Part shown: positions 8,091 through 15,187 of the stretch, piece after piece
How positions within the stretch are numbered: position 1 is the stretch's first letter
Layout: each line of letters starts with the position of its first letter
Origin: Pseudomonadota bacterium
GTDB taxonomy: Bacteria > Pseudomonadota > Alphaproteobacteria > UBA1280 > UBA12223
Assembly: GCA_002937495.1 (NCBI GenBank)
Contig: PTJW01000002.1
Span: 1 to 27,567, forward strand
Direction: 5' to 3'
DNA length: 27,567 bases
The notes under the pieces: generated by a model
Seen by the model: only the letters and a program-made list of their open reading frames with translations
The model's database searches: none
What the model was told of the DNA's origin: nothing
Made by a program: the position numbers and the translations under genes

Positions 8091-8118
8091 AAAGCCCTAG
8101 AGTTATATCTAGGGCTTT
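8091..8118. terminator. bidirectional terminator closing the tatD unit and the GGDEF gene
   Basis: AAAGCCCTAGA (8091-8101) pairs with TCTAGGGCTTT (8108-8118) around GTTATA. A runs and T runs flank both sides. It lies between the + strand unit ending at 8073 and the - strand gene ending at 8132. Confidence 0.93.
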
Positions 8119-8131
8119 ATTTTATTTAGTA

Positions 8132-9865
8132 TTATGCTCTTGCAGCTTTAGATGCTACTTTTTCATCATACATTTGGTCATCAGCTTGTTGTAAAACATC
8201 TTTAATTTTAACATCTTCTTCTTTAAATATGCTTGACTTACCAATGCTTATCCTTGGAGTTAATGTGTCGATTAAATCTGTCTGTTCAACTGTAATAGGC
8301 TGCTCAATCATTTCTCTTAGTTCAGCTTTAATTTTTGCTTCATCTGTTTGGTCTGCAATAATAATAGCAAACTCATCACCACCAAATCTATAAGCTTTTG
8401 CTTTTTTATCTGAAATAAACAGCATCATTCTTTCAGCAACAGCAATTAATACTTCATCACCAACATTATGACCATATGTGTCATTAATTTGTTTAAAGCC
8501 GTTTAAGTCCATATAGTATAAGCTAAAGTCTAATTTTTCAGATCTTAACTCGTTAAAGTAAGCTTCAAAGCCTTTTCTATTTTCTAACTTAGTTAGTTGG
8601 TCTAGGTAAAAGATTTTATTAATAAATACTTTATGAATATGCTGAGAGTAATCAGCTTTTAAAGTATATGAGCTTTTACCATAGTATAAAGTTTTTAAAG
8701 TTTCAGCAGGTATATCTAATGTCTCACTTGCTTTATCAAAGTCTTGCTCGTAAAAATCAACTGTAATTTTAACAATTTCATAATCTTGCATAGAGTTTAC
8801 AGAGTGTCCAATAGAAATTACTTTATCTTTAATTTTTACAGCATTCTTAATTTTTGAAATAATGTTTGAACCATTAATGTCTTTAAGGTGTTTTCTTGAT
8901 TTTAAGTATGCTCCCCACCATGAACCAACAGCCATAAAAATAGATAAACCAAGTAAAATTAAGCTATTGTTTGACTCAAAGAAATGTGAAGTTGGAGAAA
9001 TACCTGTTCTTACTAAAATCCATTCTAAAACAAATGTTACAAGAGGAATTACTGCTAAAATTGTTAACACTCCTTCACTTGTAATTTTATAACTTGCAGA
9101 CCATTGGAAAAATCTGATAAATGGAGCAATACAGCAACCAAATACAACACCAGTTAATACAGTTGGTAAATGGAAAAAGTCAGCAAATGAAACTAGGCTT
9201 GTTTCAAAACCTAAAGCATTAAATAAGCCAAAGTATTTATCAATTGCACAAATTACTAATAGGGCAACAAATACCATCATACTTGTAACAAATGTTGCAA
9301 ATGATATAACTCTCATTTGTCCTCTGATACCACTTTCTTTAATTGCTTTTTCATTAGTAGAGTGATTTTCAGGGATAAAGTAACCCATAGCTTCTAAAAC
9401 AGCTAAAGTTAAACATAATAGTGCAATATTAATTAAATATGCAGGGTCTTGCAGAGCAAAAATAACAGACATTGCAATTAAAATAGTTGTTACTGTAATC
9501 ATGTCGTATTTTGTAGGTTTTCTATTATTAAATACTAGTGATAAAATAATACATACAGGAACCGTTAGCCTTAATAAAATAGACAACTCTGTGCTTGATA
9601 CATACTTAATTAAGTAAATTTCAACAACAAAGCTTAATAGGTATGCAACACCATAAACCCAAGTACCAATATTTTTTAGTGTGTCTGTAGCAAAACGACC
9701 TGGACCTGCTAGAATCATCATTGTTAAAGCATTACCAATTAAATAATAAAGCGGAAAAGTAAAAGCTTTAATATCAAAATTAATACCAATAAATTTAATG
9801 TATAGGTTATATAGAGTATCACCTAATACAATACCAAATGCTTGTAAAATACCAATTAAATACAT
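8132..9865 (-). CDS. EamA-like membrane domain fused to a GGDEF diguanylate cyclase
   Basis: Likely makes c-di-GMP from two GTP at the inner membrane. Residues 1-320 hold about ten hydrophobic segments resembling an EamA/drug-metabolite-transporter bundle, probably used here as a sensor. A soluble linker (about 330-410) follows. The GGDEF domain begins at LTKLENRKGF, with the metal site YMDLNGFKQINDTYGHNVGD and the signature RFGGDEFAI at about 493-501. The RxxD inhibitory I-site expected a few residues before GGDEF is missing (the sequence there is SDKKAKAYRF), so product inhibition through that site is not expected. GGAG lies 8 nt upstream. A 57-aa TM gene ends 13 nt before this start, with this gene's ribosome site in the gap. 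No EAL or PilZ gene is in the window. Confidence 0.9.
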   Translation of the reverse strand: MYLIGILQAFGIVLGDTLYNLYIKFIGINFDIKAFTFPLYYLIGNALTMMILAGPGRFATDTLKNIGTWVYGVAYLLSFVVEIYLIKYVSSTELSILLRLTVPVCIILSLVFNNRKPTKYDMITVTTILIAMSVIFALQDPAYLINIALLCLTLAVLEAMGYFIPENHSTNEKAIKESGIRGQMRVISFATFVTSMMVFVALLVICAIDKYFGLFNALGFETSLVSFADFFHLPTVLTGVVFGCCIAPFIRFFQWSASYKITSEGVLTILAVIPLVTFVLEWILVRTGISPTSHFFESNNSLILLGLSIFMAVGSWWGAYLKSRKHLKDINGSNIISKIKNAVKIKDKVISIGHSVNSMQDYEIVKITVDFYEQDFDKASETLDIPAETLKTLYYGKSSYTLKADYSQHIHKVFINKIFYLDQLTKLENRKGFEAYFNELRSEKLDFSLYYMDLNGFKQINDTYGHNVGDEVLIAVAERMMLFISDKKAKAYRFGGDEFAIIIADQTDEAKIKAELREMIEQPITVEQTDLIDTLTPRISIGKSSIFKEEDVKIKDVLQQADDQMYDEKVASKAARA

Positions 9866-9878
9866 TTATAAAACTCCT

Positions 9879-10052
9879 TTAATATGCAAAAGCAATAATT
9901 ATACTTGAAAATAAAAATGTAAACATTACTACAATGCAAAAGCACCATAGGTAAATGTCTGTAGGGCTTGCAGATTCAATTAAACCCATAGCCGCGCGTT
10001 TCTCATTAAATACTTGAGGAGTAGATATTGATTTTCTTCTGTCGTGTTTCAT
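9879..10052 (-). CDS. small single-TM protein upstream of the GGDEF gene, 57 aa
   Basis: A 57-codon ORF runs from ATG 10052 to TAA 9879. It has a polar, basic N-terminus (MKHDRRKSISTPQVF) and one C-terminal TM helix from about residue 33 to the end (IYLWCFCIVVMFTFLFSSII). The GGDEF ribosome site (GGAG) follows within a few nt of the stop, so the two genes look co-translated. The upstream ribosome site is weak (AAGAAAGA at some distance). It could be a membrane partner of the cyclase, which is inference. Its length and layout match the 57-aa protein at 7900-8073, but I see no convincing residue identity. Confidence 0.65.
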   Translation of the reverse strand: MKHDRRKSISTPQVFNEKRAAMGLIESASPTDIYLWCFCIVVMFTFLFSSIIIAFAY

Positions 10053-10095
10053 ATTTTAGATTGTTCTTTCTTATTTTTTAGTCTAAAATGAGTTT

Positions 10096-11988
10096 ATGTT
10101 AGAAAAAATAAATTCAATTTTAAAGTTTAAATATAGTTTTATCGCCTTTTTATCATTTACAAGTGCGATAGTATTAAATTTATTGTCTAACCTTAACTAT
10201 TTTACTATATCATTATTAATAATAATATGTAGCCTTTTAATGGTATTTTTTGCCTTAAAGTGGCAAAAAATTAAAATTAGTTTAGTCTGTGGTGTCTTTT
10301 TTGTCGCAGGATTAGTAACTTCAGCTATTTACAATGACAATTTTAGAGTTTATGAACTAAATGATATCATTAATAATGAAAGAGCTTGGGTATCTGGGCA
10401 AATTAGCCAAATAGATATTAAAAATAAATATGCCAAGTTAGAATTGTCAAATCCAACAGTTTATTCAGACACTTTTGATGCCTTGGATTATAAATATGTT
10501 CCTAATTTATTAGTTTCTACACATTCATCTAGGTTAACAGAAGCAAAAATAGGTGATCAGTTTGTAGCGCAAGTGCTATTAAAAAAGCCAAGTGGTAAAT
10601 TATTTGCTGATGATTTTGACTATGCTAGTTATTTATTAGGTAACCGTATAAACTTAACAGCACAGGTAAGGGGTGATATTTATATTACAAAGCCGGCAGC
10701 TAGTTATACTTTGTTGCAGCAATTAAAAAACTATAGGTTTAATGTAGCAAATAAAATTAATAATTATTATGAAGATAAAGGTGTTTCAGGCCTTTCTATT
10801 GCTTTAATTACTGGTTTTAGGGGCTATTTAGATAATAATATTAAAGATGACTTTAAATACTCTGGCTTGGCCCATTTAATGGCTATTAGTGGTATGCATA
10901 TGGCTTTTTTAGCAGGTATTGTATTTTTATTAGTTAGGTTTATGATTTGTTTAGTGCCAGTTATTGCTTTAAATTATGATTCAAAAAAAATAGCTGGGTT
11001 TATTACTATATTTTTTGCATTATTTTATTTAATTTTAGCAGGTAGTAGTTTACCAACAATCAGAGCATTTTGCATGGTCTTAATGTTTGTCATAACATTA
11101 TTGTTTAATAGAAGTAAACTAGCATTGCATACATTGTGCATAATAGCTATATTAATTTTAACTTTTGACCCGATGGCTATCTTTTCTGCAAGTTTTCAGC
11201 TGTCATTTTCAGCGGTATTTGCAATGTTGTTATATAACCAGCTAAAGCCATTTGAGTTGCATGTTGATTTTTCAACATCTGCAAAAATATTCAGAAATTT
11301 CATTAATACATTAAATATTTCGATAATTGCATTTACAGCAACTATGTTTTTTGTGGCATCTCATTTTTCATATATTTCAATTTATTCAATTTCAGCTAAT
11401 GTTATAGCTAGTATTTTAATGGCATTTATTGTTATGCCTGTTCTTTTTGTATTTTTTATAGGTTATGTTGTTTTTGATATTCAAATTTTTGCCAACTTAA
11501 ACCAATATAGTTTAAATTTATTAATTGAACTAGCAAATTACTTTGCAAATTTTGATAATGCAAGCGTTTATATTTCTGAAAATTACAGCTATGTTTTATT
11601 AGCAGCCTCATTGCTTATTTTAGGCTTAATAATATTTGATTTTAACCGAAAATACTTACTTTCTGGAGCTATTTTATTAGTAGTTTTATTAATTCCTGTT
11701 AAATTTAATTTAAAACCAGAAATTTTAGAATTATCAAATAGTTCAGTAGCTCTTAGATTAGAGGATAAGTATGTTTTATTAGGCGATTTATCAAAAAGAG
11801 AGCTAAAAAAAGTAAGTACTTACTATCATATTGATAAAATTGGCAATAACTTAGCTAAAAATTGTGATTCTAGTGGCTGTATTTATGATTTTGCCAATCA
11901 AAAAATCCTTCAAATGAATGAAGGATTTAATGAATCTATTGAAGATGTATATTTAACTGATTATATCGTAAAAGATTTAACAGAATAA
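10096..11988 (+). CDS. comEC: ComEC/Rec2 family DNA-uptake channel
   Basis: Inner-membrane protein that passes single-stranded DNA into the cytoplasm in natural transformation. 630 residues: N-terminal TM helices, then an OB-like soluble region (about 90-195), then the competence domain with the family motif HLMAISGMHMAFLAG at 260-274, then many TM helices up to about 550. The C-terminal about 80 residues are soluble and contain NCDSSGC. The metallo-beta-lactamase domain of longer ComEC proteins is missing, as in other short versions of the family. There is no strong ribosome site (only TGAG nearby). A -10-like TAAAAT at 10084-10089 would put the transcript start almost at the ATG. The 3' end also encodes a terminator used by the opposing operon. 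Confidence 0.92.
   Translation: MLEKINSILKFKYSFIAFLSFTSAIVLNLLSNLNYFTISLLIIICSLLMVFFALKWQKIKISLVCGVFFVAGLVTSAIYNDNFRVYELNDIINNERAWVSGQISQIDIKNKYAKLELSNPTVYSDTFDALDYKYVPNLLVSTHSSRLTEAKIGDQFVAQVLLKKPSGKLFADDFDYASYLLGNRINLTAQVRGDIYITKPAASYTLLQQLKNYRFNVANKINNYYEDKGVSGLSIALITGFRGYLDNNIKDDFKYSGLAHLMAISGMHMAFLAGIVFLLVRFMICLVPVIALNYDSKKIAGFITIFFALFYLILAGSSLPTIRAFCMVLMFVITLLFNRSKLALHTLCIIAILILTFDPMAIFSASFQLSFSAVFAMLLYNQLKPFELHVDFSTSAKIFRNFINTLNISIIAFTATMFFVASHFSYISIYSISANVIASILMAFIVMPVLFVFFIGYVVFDIQIFANLNQYSLNLLIELANYFANFDNASVYISENYSYVLLAASLLILGLIIFDFNRKYLLSGAILLVVLLIPVKFNLKPEILELSNSSVALRLEDKYVLLGDLSKRELKKVSTYYHIDKIGNNLAKNCDSSGCIYDFANQKILQMNEGFNESIEDVYLTDYIVKDLTE
11903..11928 (-). terminator. terminator of the dusB-pseudopilin operon, inside the comEC coding end
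   Basis: Read on the - strand, AAATCCTTCA and TGAAGGATTT form a 10-bp stem with a 6-nt loop, followed immediately by more T (TTTTTG). It lies 66 nt past the stop of the last pseudopilin gene, within comEC codons. On the + strand the 3' side has only TTTAATG, so it should act mainly leftward. Confidence 0.8.
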
Positions 11989-11993
11989 TAAAA

Positions 11994-12584
11994 TTATGGT
12001 TGGGTAAATGACCTTTTAAATTTATACATTATGCTAATGTCTTTTTTAGCTCTAACTTTGCCTTTGCCATAGCCATCATTATTGTCAAAAATTTTATCCA
12101 TTTGTAAACCAATAGAAGGTAAATCTCTGTCTAATCCTTCAATTTCAATCCACATTGCACATGGTTTATTTGCAGATACGCAACTAGGTTGCCAAATAGC
12201 AGGGTCCCAGTCTGTTTCAGATGCATATCTTAAATATACATATAAGTTATTCAAGCTAGATCCTGCTTTAATTTTTAAGTCAGAACCAGTGTCTTCTTCA
12301 TAGCTTAAGTAAGGGCCATTCCAGCCATCAACATTTGCAGGCTTTTTTATTAAGTCGATTATTTTATAATGAGCTGTCGAGTGAAATCTTGGTTCAGAAC
12401 CTGTATCTAAAATATATTGCTCAATAGCTTTTTCAATTTCATTAATTTCTGCAATTGCAGCTGTTACTTTTGATTCTTGAATAGCAGAATATAAGGCAGC
12501 GCCAGAGATAACAGATAAAGCACCAAAAATAGCTAGAGCAATACGCGCATCAAGGCCAAACATAGCACCTTTGTTTAATTTAAT
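11994..12584 (-). CDS. GspG-like pseudopilin A
   Basis: Pseudopilin-like protein with the N-terminal helix MFGLDARIALAIFGALSV, comparable to FTLIELMIVVAIIGIL of type IV pilins and T2SS GspG with Asp in place of Glu5. Later it has DGWNGPYLSYEED, the GspG-like WxGPYL block. I extend the gene to an ATT codon at 12584 (196 aa). AAGGAG lies 10 nt before it, and the added leader IKLNKGA aligns residue for residue with MLLKKGA of paralogue B. The alternative is ATG 12563 (189 aa), preceded only by AAAGG at 4 nt. The ribosome site lies in the last codons of the upstream gene, indicating translational coupling. No prepilin peptidase or other secretion genes are nearby. Confidence 0.8.
   Translation of the reverse strand: MKLNKGAMFGLDARIALAIFGALSVISGAALYSAIQESKVTAAIAEINEIEKAIEQYILDTGSEPRFHSTAHYKIIDLIKKPANVDGWNGPYLSYEEDTGSDLKIKAGSSLNNLYVYLRYASETDWDPAIWQPSCVSANKPCAMWIEIEGLDRDLPSIGLQMDKIFDNNDGYGKGKVRAKKDISIMYKFKRSFTQP
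12477..12569 (-). repeat. 93-bp near-identical 5' block, copy in pseudopilin A
   Basis: This block (GGT GCT ATG TTT through ATT CAA) matches 13101-13193 at 89 of 93 positions by hand count, and all four differences are synonymous third-base changes. Outside the block the two genes have almost no similarity. It encodes the leader end and hydrophobic helix. Confidence 0.88.
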
Positions 12585-12587
12585 CGT

Positions 12588-13208
12588 TTAAATTCTCCTT
12601 ATGCGAGGAATGCCTCTGTAAAGTAATCTATGGTCTGTAGAGCTAGCATCAAGCCCTCGAATATTTCCAGTTAAAGCTCCATCAGAGTTATCTACTAATT
12701 TGTCTAAAATATCAAATAAAGCTTTAACATTAGCTTTAGCAGTAGCGCTATTACCGCTATATATCATAACCCATTCTGAGCAGTCATTATCATTTAAAAC
12801 ACATTCATTAGCAGTTCCTGGTGTTGTCCAGTCAGAGCTTTTAAAAATCCTAAAGTCAAATCCAGAAGTTGGACCCATTTGTACATTAATACTATTTTTT
12901 GAAGATCTATCATTAATTCGAGAACCCTCAATGTATGGGCCTTCCCATGAACTTAAATTTTCTCTATTGTTAATTAAATCTCCACCATATAAAGTAGATG
13001 TAGCTTCTTGAGGTAGTTGCTTACCATTATTTAAGTAATACTCTTCACTAGCTTTAACCATTTCGTTTAAAATTTGCCTTGAAGATTCTGCTTTAGCATT
13101 TTGAATAGCAGAATATAAAGCAGCGCCAGAAATAACAGATAAAGCGCCAAAAATAGCTAGAGCAATACGGGCATCAAGGCCAAACATAGCACCTTTTTTT
13201 AATAACAT
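12588..13208 (-). CDS. GspG-like pseudopilin B
   Basis: 206 residues. The leader MLLKKGA precedes MFGLDARIALAIFGALSV, a 20-residue hydrophobic helix with Asp at +5 if cut before MFGLD. The position before the cut would be Ala, preceded by Gly, so cleavage by a prepilin peptidase is plausible but atypical. The rest is a soluble domain with SSWEGPYIEGS (the GspG-like WxGPY block), paired cysteines in ECVLNDNDC and a C-terminal basic tail (GIPRIRRI). AAAGGA lies 8 nt before the ATG. It sits 44 nt after resB and directly before paralogue A. Its role in a pilus or type II-like secretion machine is inferred from fold only. Confidence 0.83.
   Translation of the reverse strand: MLLKKGAMFGLDARIALAIFGALSVISGAALYSAIQNAKAESSRQILNEMVKASEEYYLNNGKQLPQEATSTLYGGDLINNRENLSSWEGPYIEGSRINDRSSKNSINVQMGPTSGFDFRIFKSSDWTTPGTANECVLNDNDCSEWVMIYSGNSATAKANVKALFDILDKLVDNSDGALTGNIRGLDASSTDHRLLYRGIPRIRRI
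13101..13193 (-). repeat. 93-bp near-identical 5' block, copy in pseudopilin B
   Basis: Partner of the block at 12477-12569. A shorter and more diverged third copy of the same start region lies at 18877-18930. Confidence 0.88.
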
Positions 13209-13252
13209 ATTTTGTATCCTTTTATTTTTATTTAATAATATGTTAGCAGTAT

Positions 13253-14782
13253 TTAGATATAGTATACAAATATTTTATCATCTTTTTTTATGATATAAGC
13301 TTTTTTTAATCTCATGTATAGCATAAATATAACACCTAGGCATAATGCAATACTACTTGCAAAAAAGATATTAGCGCTTGGGTCATAATTTACCTGAATA
13401 CCAGAAACTTGGTCATAATCAATGCTTGTTAACCTAATAATAAAGTTAATATTAAGTTGGTTATAAATTTCTAAAGCATGGATTAGTTTTGATAGATATT
13501 CTTTTTTATCTTCAGGTGTTAAAGTTTTTACAAACTTAGCAATATCTTGTTTAAATTTAGAATGGTTATTTTTATTTAACATACCAGCAAATAGGTTTAG
13601 CATTTGCTGATTACTATTTTCAATACCTACAGGAATTGTTTTAAATATAAGCTGACCATTTTCATCTAAGAAACCTACACCCAATAAGTCAGGGTGGTCT
13701 TTGTAAGTTCTAAATACTGAAGTTTCACCTAAAGAATCTGTAATTGTATAATCTACTGAATAGCCAAAGTCTTGCTCTTTATATTTTGTAGACTCAGCAT
13801 TTGGTAACATTGTGTTTTTATTAAATGTATTAATAGTAATTTTATAGTCATTAAAGTTTAAATCAACAGGTTCATCAATTTTAGCTTGGTATGACTTAAG
13901 GCTTGATGTTTTTAAATTAAAAGCATCAAATTGAATATTATTTACATTTTCATAATAGCTGCTTTGGTATAAGCCAAAATTATTGATAAATAGTGGGCTG
14001 TTAACTTTTAAATTATGTGTAGCTAAAACTTGGTTTGTATCTTTATCTAAAATTTTAACTTTTGAAGTAAACTCTTTAACAATGTTTGATGAGTATCTAT
14101 CAATTGAAAACTCTTCATTTCTAATAGTAAATGGTAGTTTAACTAAGTATCTTTCATCATCAGATTTATAAATAATAGCTTTTGATGTTTGAGTGCCTTC
14201 AATTAAGTCGACATCTGCTCTAAAGCCAAAAAATCCATTAACAATACCAGCAATACATAAGCCTAGCACTCCAATATGTGTAGCAAAGTAACCAATTTTA
14301 TGAGTTACTTTATATTTAAAATATACTGATACTATATTGTTTTTTTCTAATTTTATAGATTTGTAATTTTTATTATCTTCAAGTTTAAATTTTTCAGTTT
14401 TTAGATGTTTTTGTGCATCTTTTAAGCTTGAAAATTCCAGTTTTTCAGCTTTTTCTAAGTCTTTTTTATTATCAATTGCAATAGGTTTAAATATTTGTTT
14501 ATAAATAACTTTACCATTAATCAATAAGCATGCAACTAGTGAAAATATTAGTAAAACTAAAAAGAATAAATACCAAGCACTAAAATAAGCTCTGTCAAAA
14601 TCTAATAAGTTGATTATTTCACCCCAAAGTAAGCCGTACTGGTCTTGGTATTGCTCTAATGTTCTGTTCTGCGGGATAATTGTCCCGATAATTGAACCGA
14701 TAGTTAGGAAGATAAAAATAAAAATCGCTACATCCATTTTTACAAATGCTTTGATTAGCGATTTTAAATTAAACTTAGTCAT
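13253..14782 (-). CDS. resB: ResB-like cytochrome c biogenesis protein
   Basis: ResB/Ccs1 works with ResC/CcsA in system II to move haem across the membrane and attach it to apocytochrome c. The 509-residue protein has the family layout: two N-terminal TM helices (MDVAIFIFIFLTIGSIIGTI with PQN directly after, and AWYLFFLVLLIFSLVACLLI), a third around HKIGYFATHIGVLGLCIAGI with conserved His, a large extracytoplasmic domain, and a fourth TM near the end (IFFASSIALCLGVIFMLYM). AAAGGA lies 6 nt upstream. No ccsA/resC gene is in the window. It lies 23 nt after the fis-like gene, so it is probably read from the dusB promoter. Confidence 0.9.
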   Translation of the reverse strand: MTKFNLKSLIKAFVKMDVAIFIFIFLTIGSIIGTIIPQNRTLEQYQDQYGLLWGEIINLLDFDRAYFSAWYLFFLVLLIFSLVACLLINGKVIYKQIFKPIAIDNKKDLEKAEKLEFSSLKDAQKHLKTEKFKLEDNKNYKSIKLEKNNIVSVYFKYKVTHKIGYFATHIGVLGLCIAGIVNGFFGFRADVDLIEGTQTSKAIIYKSDDERYLVKLPFTIRNEEFSIDRYSSNIVKEFTSKVKILDKDTNQVLATHNLKVNSPLFINNFGLYQSSYYENVNNIQFDAFNLKTSSLKSYQAKIDEPVDLNFNDYKITINTFNKNTMLPNAESTKYKEQDFGYSVDYTITDSLGETSVFRTYKDHPDLLGVGFLDENGQLIFKTIPVGIENSNQQMLNLFAGMLNKNNHSKFKQDIAKFVKTLTPEDKKEYLSKLIHALEIYNQLNINFIIRLTSIDYDQVSGIQVNYDPSANIFFASSIALCLGVIFMLYMRLKKAYIIKKDDKIFVYYI

Positions 14783-14805
14783 ATTTTATCCTTTATAAAT
14801 AAAGA

Positions 14806-15162
14806 CTAATCTTTGTTTGTAAAAGCGTTAACATCAATTTCAAGTTGCTTAATTTTTTTGCGTAAAGTATTACGGTTAAGCCCTAAAATTTCAGCTGCTC
14901 TTAACTGGTTACCACCAACAAATTTTAAAGTTCTTTCTAAAAGTGGTCTTTCAAATTCTTCAAGAACAAGCGTGTATAAGTTTGGCGCAGGTGACATACC
15001 TTTTAAACTATCATAATAATGCTTAAAGCAAGAATCTACAGCTTCTGATAAACAGTAAGTTGGTGTTCTTTTTTGTCTTGGCATAATTGGTAGGTTGCCA
15101 ATGTCTCTTTCATCACATACAACTCTGCAAGATGAGCCTGTTGGCATTTGTTTATCTGTCAT
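14806..15162 (-). CDS. fis: Fis/NtrC-type helix-turn-helix DNA-binding protein
   Basis: 118 residues. The C-terminal 70 (from LYTLVLEEFERPLLERTL through GGNQLRAAEILGLNRNTLRKK) are the Fis fold, which also forms the DNA-binding end of NtrC. The recognition helix LNRNTLRKKIKQL is intact. The N-terminal 45 residues are not recognisable and contain two cysteines. There is no receiver or AAA+ domain, so it cannot act as an NtrC activator and should bend or bind DNA as a Fis-like dimer. Position directly after dusB (25 nt) matches the dusB-fis pair of Gammaproteobacteria and the dusB-ntrBC order of many Alphaproteobacteria. The sequence within the domain reads closer to NtrC. AAGGGA lies about 7 nt upstream. 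Confidence 0.9.
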   Translation of the reverse strand: MTDKQMPTGSSCRVVCDERDIGNLPIMPRQKRTPTYCLSEAVDSCFKHYYDSLKGMSPAPNLYTLVLEEFERPLLERTLKFVGGNQLRAAEILGLNRNTLRKKIKQLEIDVNAFTNKD

Positions 15163-15187
15163 TTTATAGTCCCTTATTCTCTTGATT

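Noticed and set aside
12700..13011. 103-codon ORF on the + strand opposite pseudopilin B
   Set aside because: It lies wholly within a well-supported gene on the other strand and has no ribosome site or recognisable domain.
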